A stretch of 64,000 nt of DNA, taken from assembly GCF_026547205.1 (NCBI RefSeq), contig NZ_CP106877.1:1204771-1268770 (forward strand), written 5' to 3'. Origin of the DNA: Fervidibacillus halotolerans. Lineage in GTDB: Bacteria > Bacillota > Bacilli > Bacillales > Caldibacillaceae. Both the position numbers and the translations under genes were made by a program. Position 1 is the stretch's first letter; each line of letters begins with the position of its first letter. The notes under the pieces were generated by a model. The model saw only the letters and a program-made list of their open reading frames with translations, had not been told where the DNA came from and made no database searches. Shown piece after piece: positions 37,506 to 46,416 of this stretch.

Positions 37506-37530
37506 AAAAAGGAGGGTTATCCCCCTCCTT
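37506..37530 (-). terminator. Terminator of rpsP-khpA
   Basis: AAGGAGGG and CCCTCCTT form a perfect 8-bp stem with loop GGATAA, followed by TTTCTC on the minus strand, immediately after the khpA stop. The bases between here and ylqD must hold a promoter; TTGACT near 37415 is the only hint. Confidence 0.85.
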
Positions 37531-37762
37531 ATTCGCTAATTTTTAAATACACTTTCTTTTGTTCCGTTGCTTGTGCATGGGCATAAACAACCGTTCGAAT
37601 CGCCTTTGCCACTCGTCCTTGTTTACCGATTACTTTTCCCACATCATTTTTATGAACAGATAATTTATAAGTAATGTGGTTCCGTTCCTCAATCACATCG
37701 ATTTGGACGTCCTCGGGATGTTCAACAAGGGGTTTGACGATCGTCTCAATTAACTGTTTCAT
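37529..37762 (-). CDS. khpA: RNA-binding KH-domain protein KhpA (YlqC)
   Basis: Small RNA-binding protein of 77 residues with one KH domain; the GxxG loop is GKQG in VGKVIGKQGRVAKAIRTVV. In other Firmicutes KhpA pairs with KhpB (Jag). Lies 5 bases after rpsP, as in B. subtilis, with only a weak ribosome site (AAAGG), so coupling to rpsP is likely. Confidence 0.95.
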   Translation of the reverse strand: MKQLIETIVKPLVEHPEDVQIDVIEERNHITYKLSVHKNDVGKVIGKQGRVAKAIRTVVYAHAQATEQKKVYLKISE

Positions 37763-37767
37763 GGCCT

Positions 37768-38040
37768 TTATTTACCATTTTTTTCGTTATGAAATTTTTC
37801 CAAAATGCCTTCTTTTGAGAAAAGATTGCGAACGGTATCAGAAGGTTTCGCCCCGTTTTTCAACCATTTTAATGCCAATTCTTCATCAATTTTCACACTA
37901 GCTGGTTGTGTTAACGGGTTATACGTTCCGATTGTTTCGATTTGACGTCCATCACGTGGAGAACGGGAATCTGCAACTACGATTCGATAAAATGGGGATT
38001 TTTTCGCTCCCATACGTTTTAAACGAATTTTTACTGCCAT
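37768..38040 (-). CDS. rpsP: 30S ribosomal protein S16
   Basis: Small-subunit protein of 90 residues, [19 protein letters not shown] to [15 protein letters not shown], fully typical. The frame is open to 38091 but GGAGGTGT precedes the ATG at 38040, which is the family start. Confidence 0.98.
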   Translation of the reverse strand: MAVKIRLKRMGAKKSPFYRIVVADSRSPRDGRQIETIGTYNPLTQPASVKIDEELALKWLKNGAKPSDTVRNLFSKEGILEKFHNEKNGK

Positions 38041-38077
38041 TTTTCGTACACCTCCAAATAGTTTCACACAAAACAGT

Positions 38078-38106
38078 ATATTAGCAGACAAATTTTACTT
38101 TGTAAA
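38078..38106 (-). promoter_or_regulatory. Sigma-A-type promoter of rpsP-khpA
   Basis: TTTACA (38106-38101), 17 bases, TAATAT (38083-38078) on the minus strand, 38 bases before rpsP. It uses the same -35 and -10 hexamers as the fla/che promoter. Confidence 0.65.
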
Positions 38107-38156
38107 GTATTTTTTCTTAACAGCTATAATTTTTTACCACTGAAATCATGTAGCTG

Positions 38157-39503
38157 TTACATAAAAGGGAATTTCAATGCGCCCCGCTTCTTCCCTTTTT
38201 TCTGCATATTCGTCATCTGCTTCATCATTTTTTTCATTTCCTCGAATTGCTTTAACAGGCGATTCACTTCTTGAATCGGTCGCCCACTACCCTTTGCAAT
38301 TCTTCGCTTTCGACTCGCATTGATAATTTCTGGTTTTTGTTTTTCTTCCGTTGTCATCGATTGGATAATGGCTTCCACGTGACGAATTTGCTTTTCATCG
38401 ATGTGAATATTATTTAAACCTTTCATCTTCCCAGCACCGGGAAGCATTTTCAACAATTCATCAAGGGGGCCCATGTTGCGGACTTGGGAAAGCTGTTCGA
38501 GAAAATCGTCTAATGTAAAAGACATCGTCCGCATTTTTTTCTCCAATTCCTTCGCCTTTTCCTCATCGACGGAGGCTTGGGCTTTTTCAATTAACGTTAA
38601 TACATCACCCATACCTAAAATTCTCGAAGCCATTCGTTCGGGATGAAATGGTTCTAACTGATCGAGTTTTTCACCGAGACCGACAAATTTAATCGGTTTT
38701 TCGGTAACAGCACGGATGGATAATGCCGCTCCGCCTCGAGTATCCCCGTCCAACTTCGTTAAAATGACGCCGGTGATCCCAAGTTGCTCATTGAAACTTT
38801 TTGCCACATTGACTGCATCTTGTCCAGTCATCGCATCGACGACTAAAAAAATCTCATCGGGTTTTACCGCATCTTTTATGTTTTTTAGTTCATCCATCAA
38901 TTCTCCGTCGATATGAAGGCGACCTGCCGTATCGATTAATACGTAATCATGATGATCTGTCCTCGCCTGCTCAACCGCCTTTTTCGCAATATCTACCGGG
39001 TTGACTTTGTCACCTAACGTGAAGACAGGCATGTTGATTTGTTTCCCTAATGTTTGCAATTGTTTGATAGCTGCTGGACGGTAAATATCAGCCGCTACAA
39101 GTAATGGGTTTCGATTGTGCTTTTTCCGTAAATGATTTGCCAATTTTCCAGTCGTCGTCGTTTTCCCTGCCCCTTGAAGACCGACCATCATTATGACGGT
39201 AGGCGGTTTCGGACTTACGGCAATTTTACTTTGTTCCCCACCCATTAATGCGGTTAATTCTTCTTTAACTACTTTAATCACTTGCTGTCCGGGAGTTAAA
39301 CTTCTCATGACTTCTTGGCCTACAGCACGTTCGCTAACCTTTTTAATAAAATCTTTGACGACTTTCAAGTTTACATCCGCATACAATAAGGCGAGCCGAA
39401 CTTCTCGCATCATCGCCTTAACATCCGCTTCTGTCACTTTCCCTTTGCCACGAATTTTTTGCATCGTACTTTGTAGTCGGTCGGCCAATCCTTCAAACGC
39501 CAT
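38157..39503 (-). CDS. ffh: Signal recognition particle GTPase Ffh
   Basis: Binds signal sequences and SRP RNA and delivers ribosomes to FtsY at the membrane. Domains: N (1-90), G (about 100-295) with GLQGAGKTTTTGKLA, DTAGRLHID and TKLDGDTRGG, and a methionine-rich M domain (about 325-448) with the RRIAKGSGRP RNA-binding motif. 448 residues. It lies 11 bases after ylxM, as in B. subtilis. Confidence 0.98.
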   Translation of the reverse strand: MAFEGLADRLQSTMQKIRGKGKVTEADVKAMMREVRLALLYADVNLKVVKDFIKKVSERAVGQEVMRSLTPGQQVIKVVKEELTALMGGEQSKIAVSPKPPTVIMMVGLQGAGKTTTTGKLANHLRKKHNRNPLLVAADIYRPAAIKQLQTLGKQINMPVFTLGDKVNPVDIAKKAVEQARTDHHDYVLIDTAGRLHIDGELMDELKNIKDAVKPDEIFLVVDAMTGQDAVNVAKSFNEQLGITGVILTKLDGDTRGGAALSIRAVTEKPIKFVGLGEKLDQLEPFHPERMASRILGMGDVLTLIEKAQASVDEEKAKELEKKMRTMSFTLDDFLEQLSQVRNMGPLDELLKMLPGAGKMKGLNNIHIDEKQIRHVEAIIQSMTTEEKQKPEIINASRKRRIAKGSGRPIQEVNRLLKQFEEMKKMMKQMTNMQKKGKKRGALKFPFM

Positions 39504-39514
39504 GTAACGACCTC

Positions 39515-39853
39515 CTAATCTAATTCATTCAATTCTTTTACAATTTGCAAACTACGTTTTCGATCCTCTTCTGTCATTTTTCCTTCCAACAGTTCTGTTA
39601 AATCCTTCAACAACTGCCGCCGTTTTAAAAACTTTTCATATAGGTGAAGTTTTTTCTCATATTGTTCAAGAATTGCTTCCGTTCGTTTAATATTATCATA
39701 AACGGCTTGTCGACTAACAGAAAACTGTTCAGCTATTTCACCGAGGGAAAAATCATCCAAATAGTAAAAGGACATATAATCCCGCTGTTTACTTGTTAGC
39801 AGTTCCTGGTAAAAATCGTACAAATAATTCATTCGGGTCGTTTTTTCCAGCAT
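39515..39853 (-). CDS. ylxM: YlxM, SRP-associated helix-turn-helix protein
   Basis: Small sigma-factor-region-4-like protein (112 residues) found next to ffh. The HTH reads [21 protein letters not shown]. In streptococci a YlxM homologue modulates SRP activity; in Bacilli the role is not established. The frame is open to a TTG at 39868; GGAGAGAAAAATC fits the ATG at 39853. Confidence 0.94.
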   Translation of the reverse strand: MLEKTTRMNYLYDFYQELLTSKQRDYMSFYYLDDFSLGEIAEQFSVSRQAVYDNIKRTEAILEQYEKKLHLYEKFLKRRQLLKDLTELLEGKMTEEDRKRSLQIVKELNELD

Positions 39854-39901
39854 GATTTTTCTCTCCAAAATAGGTGTTAAGTAAAAAAACTTTACAAAAA
39901 C

Positions 39902-39930
39902 ATGTTACACGGATTTGGCTTGATTGTCAA
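39902..39930 (-). promoter_or_regulatory. Sigma-A-type promoter of ylxM-ffh
   Basis: Perfect TTGACA (39930-39925), 17 bases, TAACAT (39907-39902) on the minus strand, 49 bases before ylxM. It makes ylxM-ffh independent of the 12-kb block upstream. No terminator is visible between that block and this promoter. Confidence 0.75.
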
Positions 39931-39981
39931 TTGGGATTCGCTTACGAAATTGAACCAAGTTAAAATTGCTTCCATAAGGAT

Positions 39982-42762
39982 TTAAAGCCGCTTTCTCTTT
40001 TTCGCTTCAATCAATCGGTTAATCTTCTCCTCTCTACTTTGTTGATCATTCGTATAGTTGTCCCCTCTACTTTTTAGAGATTCACCTTTTTCAATACTCT
40101 TATCTTGAATTTTTTCAACGTTTTTTCCCTTCGGAGTTTTACTGATGCTGGGTTCGGTCTGTTTCCTTTCTTTCGTTTTTTCCAAAATCGTTCCAATGCT
40201 TTTTCCGTGACTTCGATTTACATTGATTTCCTTATTCCTTCTTTCTTTTATTTTGTCGATCAAGAAAGAAAAACCAAATCGACGATAGAAAAATTCAAAA
40301 AATAGGAGAAAAAAAACAGTAAGTAAAATCGAATGGCTAAGTTCCGTACGATTTACTAACGGTTTTTTCAACGGACGAAAAACGTTTGTTTCCTCCGAAA
40401 TTTGACTCCCCCCTGTTTCTTTAGCAATTTCCTGTAATAAATCTTCGTTCGTTCCTAAAAGAAGATACTCTTCAGAATAAGGGATGGAAAAGCCCGTTTG
40501 GTATGTTCGTACTTCCCCATCTTCAAACGTCTGCTTTACTTGTAAATAATACAGCCCCGATTCCTCTGGTAAATCCAATTCATATTCATTTGGTCCAATT
40601 AATTTTACGTTTTCATCCATCTTTTCTCCTTGATCGGAAACGATGGAAACTTCCATTTGGAACAGGCGACGATCGCCCGTTTTCAAGCGACCGAATTTTT
40701 CTCCACCTTCTTTTTCAATCGTAAAGGAAAAGGGTGTTGTTTCATACTGGGGCAGAGAACGGGAAACGATATAATTTAAAAATTTTGACCAATCTTTCCA
40801 ACTAGCGAATTCTCCAGACCATTTCCCTGTTACATCGGATGTAAAGGCAACCGTTCGACCAAGTCCATATGTCCACTCACTAATAATCGGGTCATCTTTA
40901 TCGCTAATGATCGGGATGGAAGCTAAATCCTTCGGTGTTGTGGCAATGTATGCATTCATTTTCGGAACGGTTTCTGTAAACAAACGATCCCATCCATCCA
41001 TAGGAAATACCCTTGGAACAAAAGGGTCATCTACGATATACGTTCTCGTCATCATCGATGTTTCCCTCGATAAAATACTCGGAATGACCGATTCGTTTTG
41101 TACATCGTAAAACCTTCCTTCCCCTTCTTTAGCAAGTTTTTCTAACAGGAGACGATTCGCTTCAGTTCCGATAGCAACAGTTGATAACGTAATATGGCTT
41201 TTTTTTGCCCGGTCAATTAATGAAAAATAATCCCCATCGATACTCGCTTCTCCGTCAGTTAATAAGATGATATGCTTCCTTTGGAGATCAAGGGTTTCCA
41301 ATTGTTCAACTGCAAGTTTCAATGAATCATAAAACTGCGTCCCACCACCGGAAGAAATGGAACGTATTTTTTCAATCGTTTTATCACGATTCTCAATGGG
41401 ACTCGTTTCGATGATAACGTGAGGTTTATAATCGAAGACAATAAATCCAAAATAATCCTTTTCACGAAGTAATTCGACTGATCTAGCTGCAGCTTCTTTC
41501 GCAATCATGATCTTTTCTCCACGCATGCTTGAGGAACGATCGAGTACAATGACCAAACCGAGGGAAGGCAATTGCTTTTTCCCCGTAATTTCCATATTAA
41601 CAGGCAATAATCGTTCGATCGGAGTTTGGAAATATCCGCCTAAACCGAAACTATTTTCTCCACCGAGCATAACGAATCCTTTCCCGAATTCTTTAACCGC
41701 CTGTTCAATGAAATTCATTCGATGTTCAGGGACATAGGTGGCAGATATATTGTTAAAAAGGATCGATTCATAGGATAAATAACCCCTTAATGTGTCTGGT
41801 AACATGCTAGGTAAAAGCGAATCCACATGTAGACCGGATTGTTGTAAGATTCCGCTTAATGGAGATGGTTGATCTTCTACAAGCAATATTTTTGGAATAC
41901 CCTTCACATTGGTAACAGCAAAAAGGGTATTATTTTCGATAAATGTATCCTGATCAGTCATGAGTTCAGCTTTAAACACGTTCAGACCTGTTTCTTGAAC
42001 GATGTCATGAAAGGAAAAACGGTTTTCCCCTCGCTTTACTTGAACAGGTTCATGGATGATTTTTTTACCGTTTTTAAAAATAGTTAAATACGCAAATCCA
42101 TCCGTATTGCTTTGCACGTGAACAGTGATGACCGCCTGTTCCCCTTCGTATAAAGATTCGGATAGAGAAAACAAGGAGAGGGCCATCTCTTCTTTTTCAT
42201 TTCCCTCCACTAGCATATAATCGACTTCGATTCCACGGTCTTTTAACAATTGACCCGCATTTATGGCGTTTCCTTTCGTTTCTAATCCGTCGGTAATTAA
42301 AACGATCCTACCGCCATTTTTCAGTAAAGAACTGGCTAAATACAGACCGTCTTCGATATTGGTATCCCCTTTTTCATCAAAGGAATAAAAGGTAAAGGGT
42401 TCTTTCCGTTGACGTAAAGGGGACTCCAACTGGGGGGAATTCCCAAAGGAAAGGACTGCGTACCGATCTTCCAGCCCTTTCTTTTCGATCATTTCATTGA
42501 CGATGGATAGTGTTTCCTCCTCCGAACCGGTTACACTATTCGATCGATCGATCAGGAAAACGACATCCACATTTTTATCAGGTATTCTGATACCCGGTAT
42601 AGTCAAAGCAAATACAAGAAGGATAAAGATTATACCGCGGAAAATAACGAGAACGAATTTTCCGCTTCTATTTGTTCCAATATGTTTTTTGTAAAAAAAA
42701 TACATGCTAAAAAGGATGGGAATTAGGAGAATGAGCATAAATGGGTATTTCATTTCAAGCAT
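39982..42762 (-). CDS. Twin-vWA membrane protein with GATase-like domain
   Basis: 926-residue protein not matched to a named gene. Two N-terminal transmembrane helices (about 8-25, 37-56), then vWA domain 1 with MIDAS D72-S74-S76 (LIDRSNSV), a beta-rich segment (200-285), a GATase-1-like region (KILLVEDQP near 291; MLGGENSFGLGGY 365-377), vWA domain 2 with MIDAS D408-S410-S412 (VLDRSSSM) and the LLTDGEASIDGD strand, then one helix near 815-835 and a Lys/Glu-rich cytoplasmic tail of about 90 residues. Both metal sites look complete. Last gene of the eight-gene block, overlapping the preceding BatA-like gene by 8 bases. Probably displays its vWA domains outside the membrane. Confidence 0.85.
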   Translation of the reverse strand: MLEMKYPFMLILLIPILFSMYFFYKKHIGTNRSGKFVLVIFRGIIFILLVFALTIPGIRIPDKNVDVVFLIDRSNSVTGSEEETLSIVNEMIEKKGLEDRYAVLSFGNSPQLESPLRQRKEPFTFYSFDEKGDTNIEDGLYLASSLLKNGGRIVLITDGLETKGNAINAGQLLKDRGIEVDYMLVEGNEKEEMALSLFSLSESLYEGEQAVITVHVQSNTDGFAYLTIFKNGKKIIHEPVQVKRGENRFSFHDIVQETGLNVFKAELMTDQDTFIENNTLFAVTNVKGIPKILLVEDQPSPLSGILQQSGLHVDSLLPSMLPDTLRGYLSYESILFNNISATYVPEHRMNFIEQAVKEFGKGFVMLGGENSFGLGGYFQTPIERLLPVNMEITGKKQLPSLGLVIVLDRSSSMRGEKIMIAKEAAARSVELLREKDYFGFIVFDYKPHVIIETSPIENRDKTIEKIRSISSGGGTQFYDSLKLAVEQLETLDLQRKHIILLTDGEASIDGDYFSLIDRAKKSHITLSTVAIGTEANRLLLEKLAKEGEGRFYDVQNESVIPSILSRETSMMTRTYIVDDPFVPRVFPMDGWDRLFTETVPKMNAYIATTPKDLASIPIISDKDDPIISEWTYGLGRTVAFTSDVTGKWSGEFASWKDWSKFLNYIVSRSLPQYETTPFSFTIEKEGGEKFGRLKTGDRRLFQMEVSIVSDQGEKMDENVKLIGPNEYELDLPEESGLYYLQVKQTFEDGEVRTYQTGFSIPYSEEYLLLGTNEDLLQEIAKETGGSQISEETNVFRPLKKPLVNRTELSHSILLTVFFLLFFEFFYRRFGFSFLIDKIKERRNKEINVNRSHGKSIGTILEKTKERKQTEPSISKTPKGKNVEKIQDKSIEKGESLKSRGDNYTNDQQSREEKINRLIEAKKRKRL

Positions 42763-44524
42763 TTCTACGGAACACCTCCCATTCCACGAACAAAATGAGT
42801 AGGGCGAAAAGGGCTAATGGAAACCAAAGGGAATTTGTACCTACCTGTTGTTTTTCCCCTGTCGTTCCATCCAATAGGGAATCGTTTAATGTAAAGGACT
42901 TTTCCGATGATACCTTTTTTTCTTGTTCATCGATTAGTACCGAAAAATAATATATTTGATGACCCGATATAGCTTGGTAGATTCCCGGTTCAAAGGGAGC
43001 TTGGAAAGCCTCTCGATTCGTTTGTACGGTATACAAATTTTTCCCATCGATTGAGAATACTTCGACCAACTCGGATTCGAAGTTGAGCCATTTTTTTTCT
43101 CCTGGTTGAAAATATTCCATCGGCTTCGATTGTTGGACGAGCCATTCGTAACTATTGTATAAGAAGATTGGAAAGTTCGGATGCATTGGCCAATCCGTTT
43201 GTTCGATAGGAAATAAAAACGCGACCGTTGGAATGCCATCGAGCATCCCCTTTTGAATTAGCGGTCGATCGCCGACAGAAACGATCGATTCCAATTCATT
43301 AAAGGGCGAACTCGAACGACTTTTTGAAATATGAACATTTCTCATATCTACATAGTTCAATAAAGGATCGTCTACTTGTTTAATAGAACCGAGCACCGGT
43401 TCCAAATTTTCCGTAGTACTCTCAAACAAAAAATAACCGATTCCATAGTCGTCTTCTATAGACGAAAGATCTGTCGCAACGATTCCCTTTTCATGAGGAG
43501 CCGTCTGTTGGTCATCGAGATGGTAAACGTCCACGCCGATACTTTCAAGTCCCCTTACAAAAAATGGAGAAATATTTCCGTGAACATATACTGGTTGTGT
43601 ATTTTGATGGAATAGGGCAGTGGAAAAGTTATCGGGTACGTATTCATCTTCTACATCTACAATTCCGTAATAAAAACTTTGTTTCGGTAATGAATCGATC
43701 GGAATGAGCATTTCCGAATCGGGGGAAAGAACGACGGTTTTCTGAAAGAGGATTCCTTTTTCTCCTTTAACCGAGAAGGTAGCCTCTCTTTTAACGTCAC
43801 TATCGTTTTTCAAAACCGCAATCCCCTTTACTTTATCAAACATGGATCCAACGACAAAGGAACGAAGGGAGACATTGATTACATCCTCTTGTGAATTATG
43901 AACAACGACATATCGGTCATTTATGATCTTCGTAACTTCCTCCCATTTCACCCCATCTGAAAATAGATGGATAGCCCCCTTTTCGTTAGCCAACATAGCC
44001 CTGGCCAGTCGTAAAGCTTGAGCTATATTTTCATGTTCGTATGTAACGGATAATCCCTCAATCGCATCCTTTATCTTTTTTCGATCCGATTCCTTCCATA
44101 ATTGTATTTCCGGATTGGACCCGGCTGTAATGATTGTCACTTCCTGCTCGTGAAGTTGATCGAGGATCGATAACATTTCTTCCTTATGCCGGTCAAAAAC
44201 GGTTTTGGACCCGTGATTTGCCAACATCGTTGCAGATGTATCCACAATAAAAATGAATTCTTCTCCCTTTTCCCTTTCGACGGTTAAATAAGGACGCATT
44301 AACGCAAACATTAAGAAGAGTAACGACAAAAGTTGCAACCAAAACAACAGGTGATTTTGCCATTTTTGGAAAAAACGAGATGCTTCCCGTTCTTTCATAA
44401 CTTGGATCCATATCATATTGGATGGAATGACTTTTTTCTCGTATTGTTTTCGAAAAAAGTAAAACAACACAAAAAGTCCGATCAATGTGATCAATGCAAA
44501 CATATACGGGTTTAAAAATCCCAT
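42755..44524 (-). CDS. BatA-like vWA domain membrane protein
   Basis: 589 residues. Residues 1-80 form the BatA/aerotolerance N-terminal module with two transmembrane helices (about 8-24, 57-77; FLNPYMFALITLIGLFVLFY). A vWA domain follows with an altered MIDAS, D95-T-S97-A-T99 (DTSATM in place of DxSxS), then a long beta-rich region and a C-terminal helix (about 565-583, LWFPLALFALLILFVEWEVF). Ten bases separate it from the DUF58 gene. Function unknown; such proteins usually work with a MoxR ATPase and a DUF58 protein, as here. Confidence 0.85.
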   Translation of the reverse strand: MGFLNPYMFALITLIGLFVLFYFFRKQYEKKVIPSNMIWIQVMKEREASRFFQKWQNHLLFWLQLLSLLFLMFALMRPYLTVEREKGEEFIFIVDTSATMLANHGSKTVFDRHKEEMLSILDQLHEQEVTIITAGSNPEIQLWKESDRKKIKDAIEGLSVTYEHENIAQALRLARAMLANEKGAIHLFSDGVKWEEVTKIINDRYVVVHNSQEDVINVSLRSFVVGSMFDKVKGIAVLKNDSDVKREATFSVKGEKGILFQKTVVLSPDSEMLIPIDSLPKQSFYYGIVDVEDEYVPDNFSTALFHQNTQPVYVHGNISPFFVRGLESIGVDVYHLDDQQTAPHEKGIVATDLSSIEDDYGIGYFLFESTTENLEPVLGSIKQVDDPLLNYVDMRNVHISKSRSSSPFNELESIVSVGDRPLIQKGMLDGIPTVAFLFPIEQTDWPMHPNFPIFLYNSYEWLVQQSKPMEYFQPGEKKWLNFESELVEVFSIDGKNLYTVQTNREAFQAPFEPGIYQAISGHQIYYFSVLIDEQEKKVSSEKSFTLNDSLLDGTTGEKQQVGTNSLWFPLALFALLILFVEWEVFRRNA

Positions 44525-44533
44525 CCTTTCACC

Positions 44534-45400
44534 TCATTCCAACCAACCGTGCTTTATACAAGTTTGTAAAAAAAACTTATGCAAATTTTCGCCCTCAACT
44601 ACTTGTAAGTAATGGATTTTATATCGACGACATAAAACCTCCAGTCGTTTTATATGCTGATGTAATCGATTTTTGTACTTTTCAACCACAGTGTTTGACA
44701 TCGACACATTTACCGTAGTATTTTGTTCACTATCTACCAATTGAACATCCCTTTCATAGGGTGGGGCAATTTCTTCTTTTCCTAATATGTGAAGAAAACG
44801 GACTTCTTTTACCCTAGGTGCAATCCGTTGAAAGAGCGTTGCAATTTGGTCAATCGGTTCCCAAGCATCGGTGATGATAATTGTTAAATCTCGCATCGGG
44901 ATAAATCGCTTCTCCATATTTTTTGAGAAATCCGTCGAGTTTTCTTTTTCTTTTGGAAGTTCACAAATATGATCAACGATGTTTTTGCTAAAGGAGCTTC
45001 CTTTTCGTTCTAACGGAGGAGTATTCCAATGTTCACCAACGGGAAGAAATGTGAACCGATCTTCATTATTTAATGCAATAAACCCAAAAGCAGCAGCCAA
45101 TAGCTTAGCAAACTCCCATTTTTTTTCATCCAATGTCATGGAAGTCGTACTATCTAAATACACAACAACAGATATTTCCTGTTCATCCAAAAATCGTTTA
45201 ATATACAATTTTTCTGTTCTCGCATAAACATTCCAATCAATTCGTCGGGGATCATCCCCTAATTCATACTGACGATAATCGGAAAAATCGAAGGAATATC
45301 CGAATGCGCTGGAAACCCGCATTCCTTTATGAAATCCTTTTCTTTTCGTTTTTACGACTAATTTTCGTTTCGCCAAATGATGAAACCAATTGTAGGACAT
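44534..45400 (-). CDS. DUF58 domain protein (vWA-like)
   Basis: 288 residues, no membrane helix. The DUF58 hallmark RQYELGDDPRRIDWNVYAR lies at 43-61, followed by a vWA-type strand YLDSTTSMTL with D83 at the metal site. Related to B. subtilis YeaD, but without its transmembrane N-terminus. DUF58 proteins are partners of MoxR ATPases; here the ATPase gene ends 5 bases upstream. Function is not established. Confidence 0.88.
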   Translation of the reverse strand: MSYNWFHHLAKRKLVVKTKRKGFHKGMRVSSAFGYSFDFSDYRQYELGDDPRRIDWNVYARTEKLYIKRFLDEQEISVVVYLDSTTSMTLDEKKWEFAKLLAAAFGFIALNNEDRFTFLPVGEHWNTPPLERKGSSFSKNIVDHICELPKEKENSTDFSKNMEKRFIPMRDLTIIITDAWEPIDQIATLFQRIAPRVKEVRFLHILGKEEIAPPYERDVQLVDSEQNTTVNVSMSNTVVEKYKNRLHQHIKRLEVLCRRYKIHYLQVVEGENLHKFFLQTCIKHGWLE

Positions 45401-45404
45401 TTCC

Positions 45405-46403
45405 TCAACCCCCGCTTTCCGTTACCTTTTCCAGTATATTAGAAATAATCATTTCAGGGGTAATTCCTTCTGCTTCTCCTTCAAAATTCAAATAAATTCG
45501 ATGACGTAACACCGGGAAAGATACCCGTTTCAAATCGCCGGTAGAAACAGCATAGCGACCGGAAAAAAGGGCACGAGTTTTCGCCATTTGAATGAGGCTT
45601 TGTAACCCCCTTGGTCCACTCCCGTATTGAACATATGATTTCACCATTTCCGGAGCGGATGGATCATCCGGATGGGTAGCCGAAATAATTAATACTGCTA
45701 AATGTAACATATCTTCAGAGATGAGGATTTTCTTTGCCAATTGTTGATAATGGAGAACATCTTCCACATCCATCACTCGATTTAAAACGATATTTTCCGT
45801 TCCTGTCGTTTTTAAAGCAATTTCCTTTAATTCTTCTTTCGATGGATAGGGCACGATAATTTTACTTAAAAAACGATCCTTTTGCGCCTCTGGTAGGGGA
45901 TATGTCCCTTCCATATCGATTGGATTTTGCGTAGCTAACACGAAAAAGGGGGTTTTCATCGGCCTTGTTTCTCCCATGACGGTAACGGTCCGTTCTCCCA
46001 TCGCCTCGAGCAATGCGCTCTGGGTTTTCGGAGTAGCCCGATTAATTTCATCAGCTAATATGATGTGATGGAAAATCGGGCCTTCGTGAAAGAAAAACCT
46101 TTGTTTTCCTGAATCATCCCTTTCCAAAATCATCGTTCCGGTAATATCCGATGGCATTAAATCTGGCGTAAATTGTATACGACGAAAAGATAAATGGAGA
46201 CATTCGGACAAGGTGCGAACGAGCATCGTTTTTCCTAAGCCGGGTAAACCTTCTAAAAGGGCATGGCCACCGGAAAAAATCGTCCATAACAATTGGTCGA
46301 TCGTCTCGGATTGACCGACGATGAAACGTTGAATTTCATCCTTTAATTGGAGCAATTTCGTTTTTGCTTCTAAAAATTGCGTTTCATCATTTTGAATCGA
46401 CAT
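45405..46403 (-). CDS. MoxR-family AAA+ ATPase
   Basis: 332-residue AAA+ ATPase, probably a chaperone that remodels or loads metal on vWA partners. Walker A GLPGLGKT is at 52-59, Walker B IILADEINRATPKTQSALLEAM (excerpt), sensor ATQNPIDMEGTYPLPEAQKDRF (excerpt). Closest in layout to B. subtilis YeaC. The frame is open to 46532, deep inside the upstream gene; GGGGGGATTTT before the ATG at 46403 (MSIQNDETQF) gives the proper start. Confidence 0.93.
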   Translation of the reverse strand: MSIQNDETQFLEAKTKLLQLKDEIQRFIVGQSETIDQLLWTIFSGGHALLEGLPGLGKTMLVRTLSECLHLSFRRIQFTPDLMPSDITGTMILERDDSGKQRFFFHEGPIFHHIILADEINRATPKTQSALLEAMGERTVTVMGETRPMKTPFFVLATQNPIDMEGTYPLPEAQKDRFLSKIIVPYPSKEELKEIALKTTGTENIVLNRVMDVEDVLHYQQLAKKILISEDMLHLAVLIISATHPDDPSAPEMVKSYVQYGSGPRGLQSLIQMAKTRALFSGRYAVSTGDLKRVSFPVLRHRIYLNFEGEAEGITPEMIISNILEKVTESGG

Positions 46404-46416
46404 AAAATCCCCCCAT

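Noticed and set aside
38119-38158. Inverted repeat AACAGCTA/TAGCTGTT after ffh as a terminator
   Set aside because: The loop is 24 bases and the downstream arm is followed by AAGAAAAAA rather than a U-run on the coding strand. It may be chance or a processing site, but not an intrinsic terminator.
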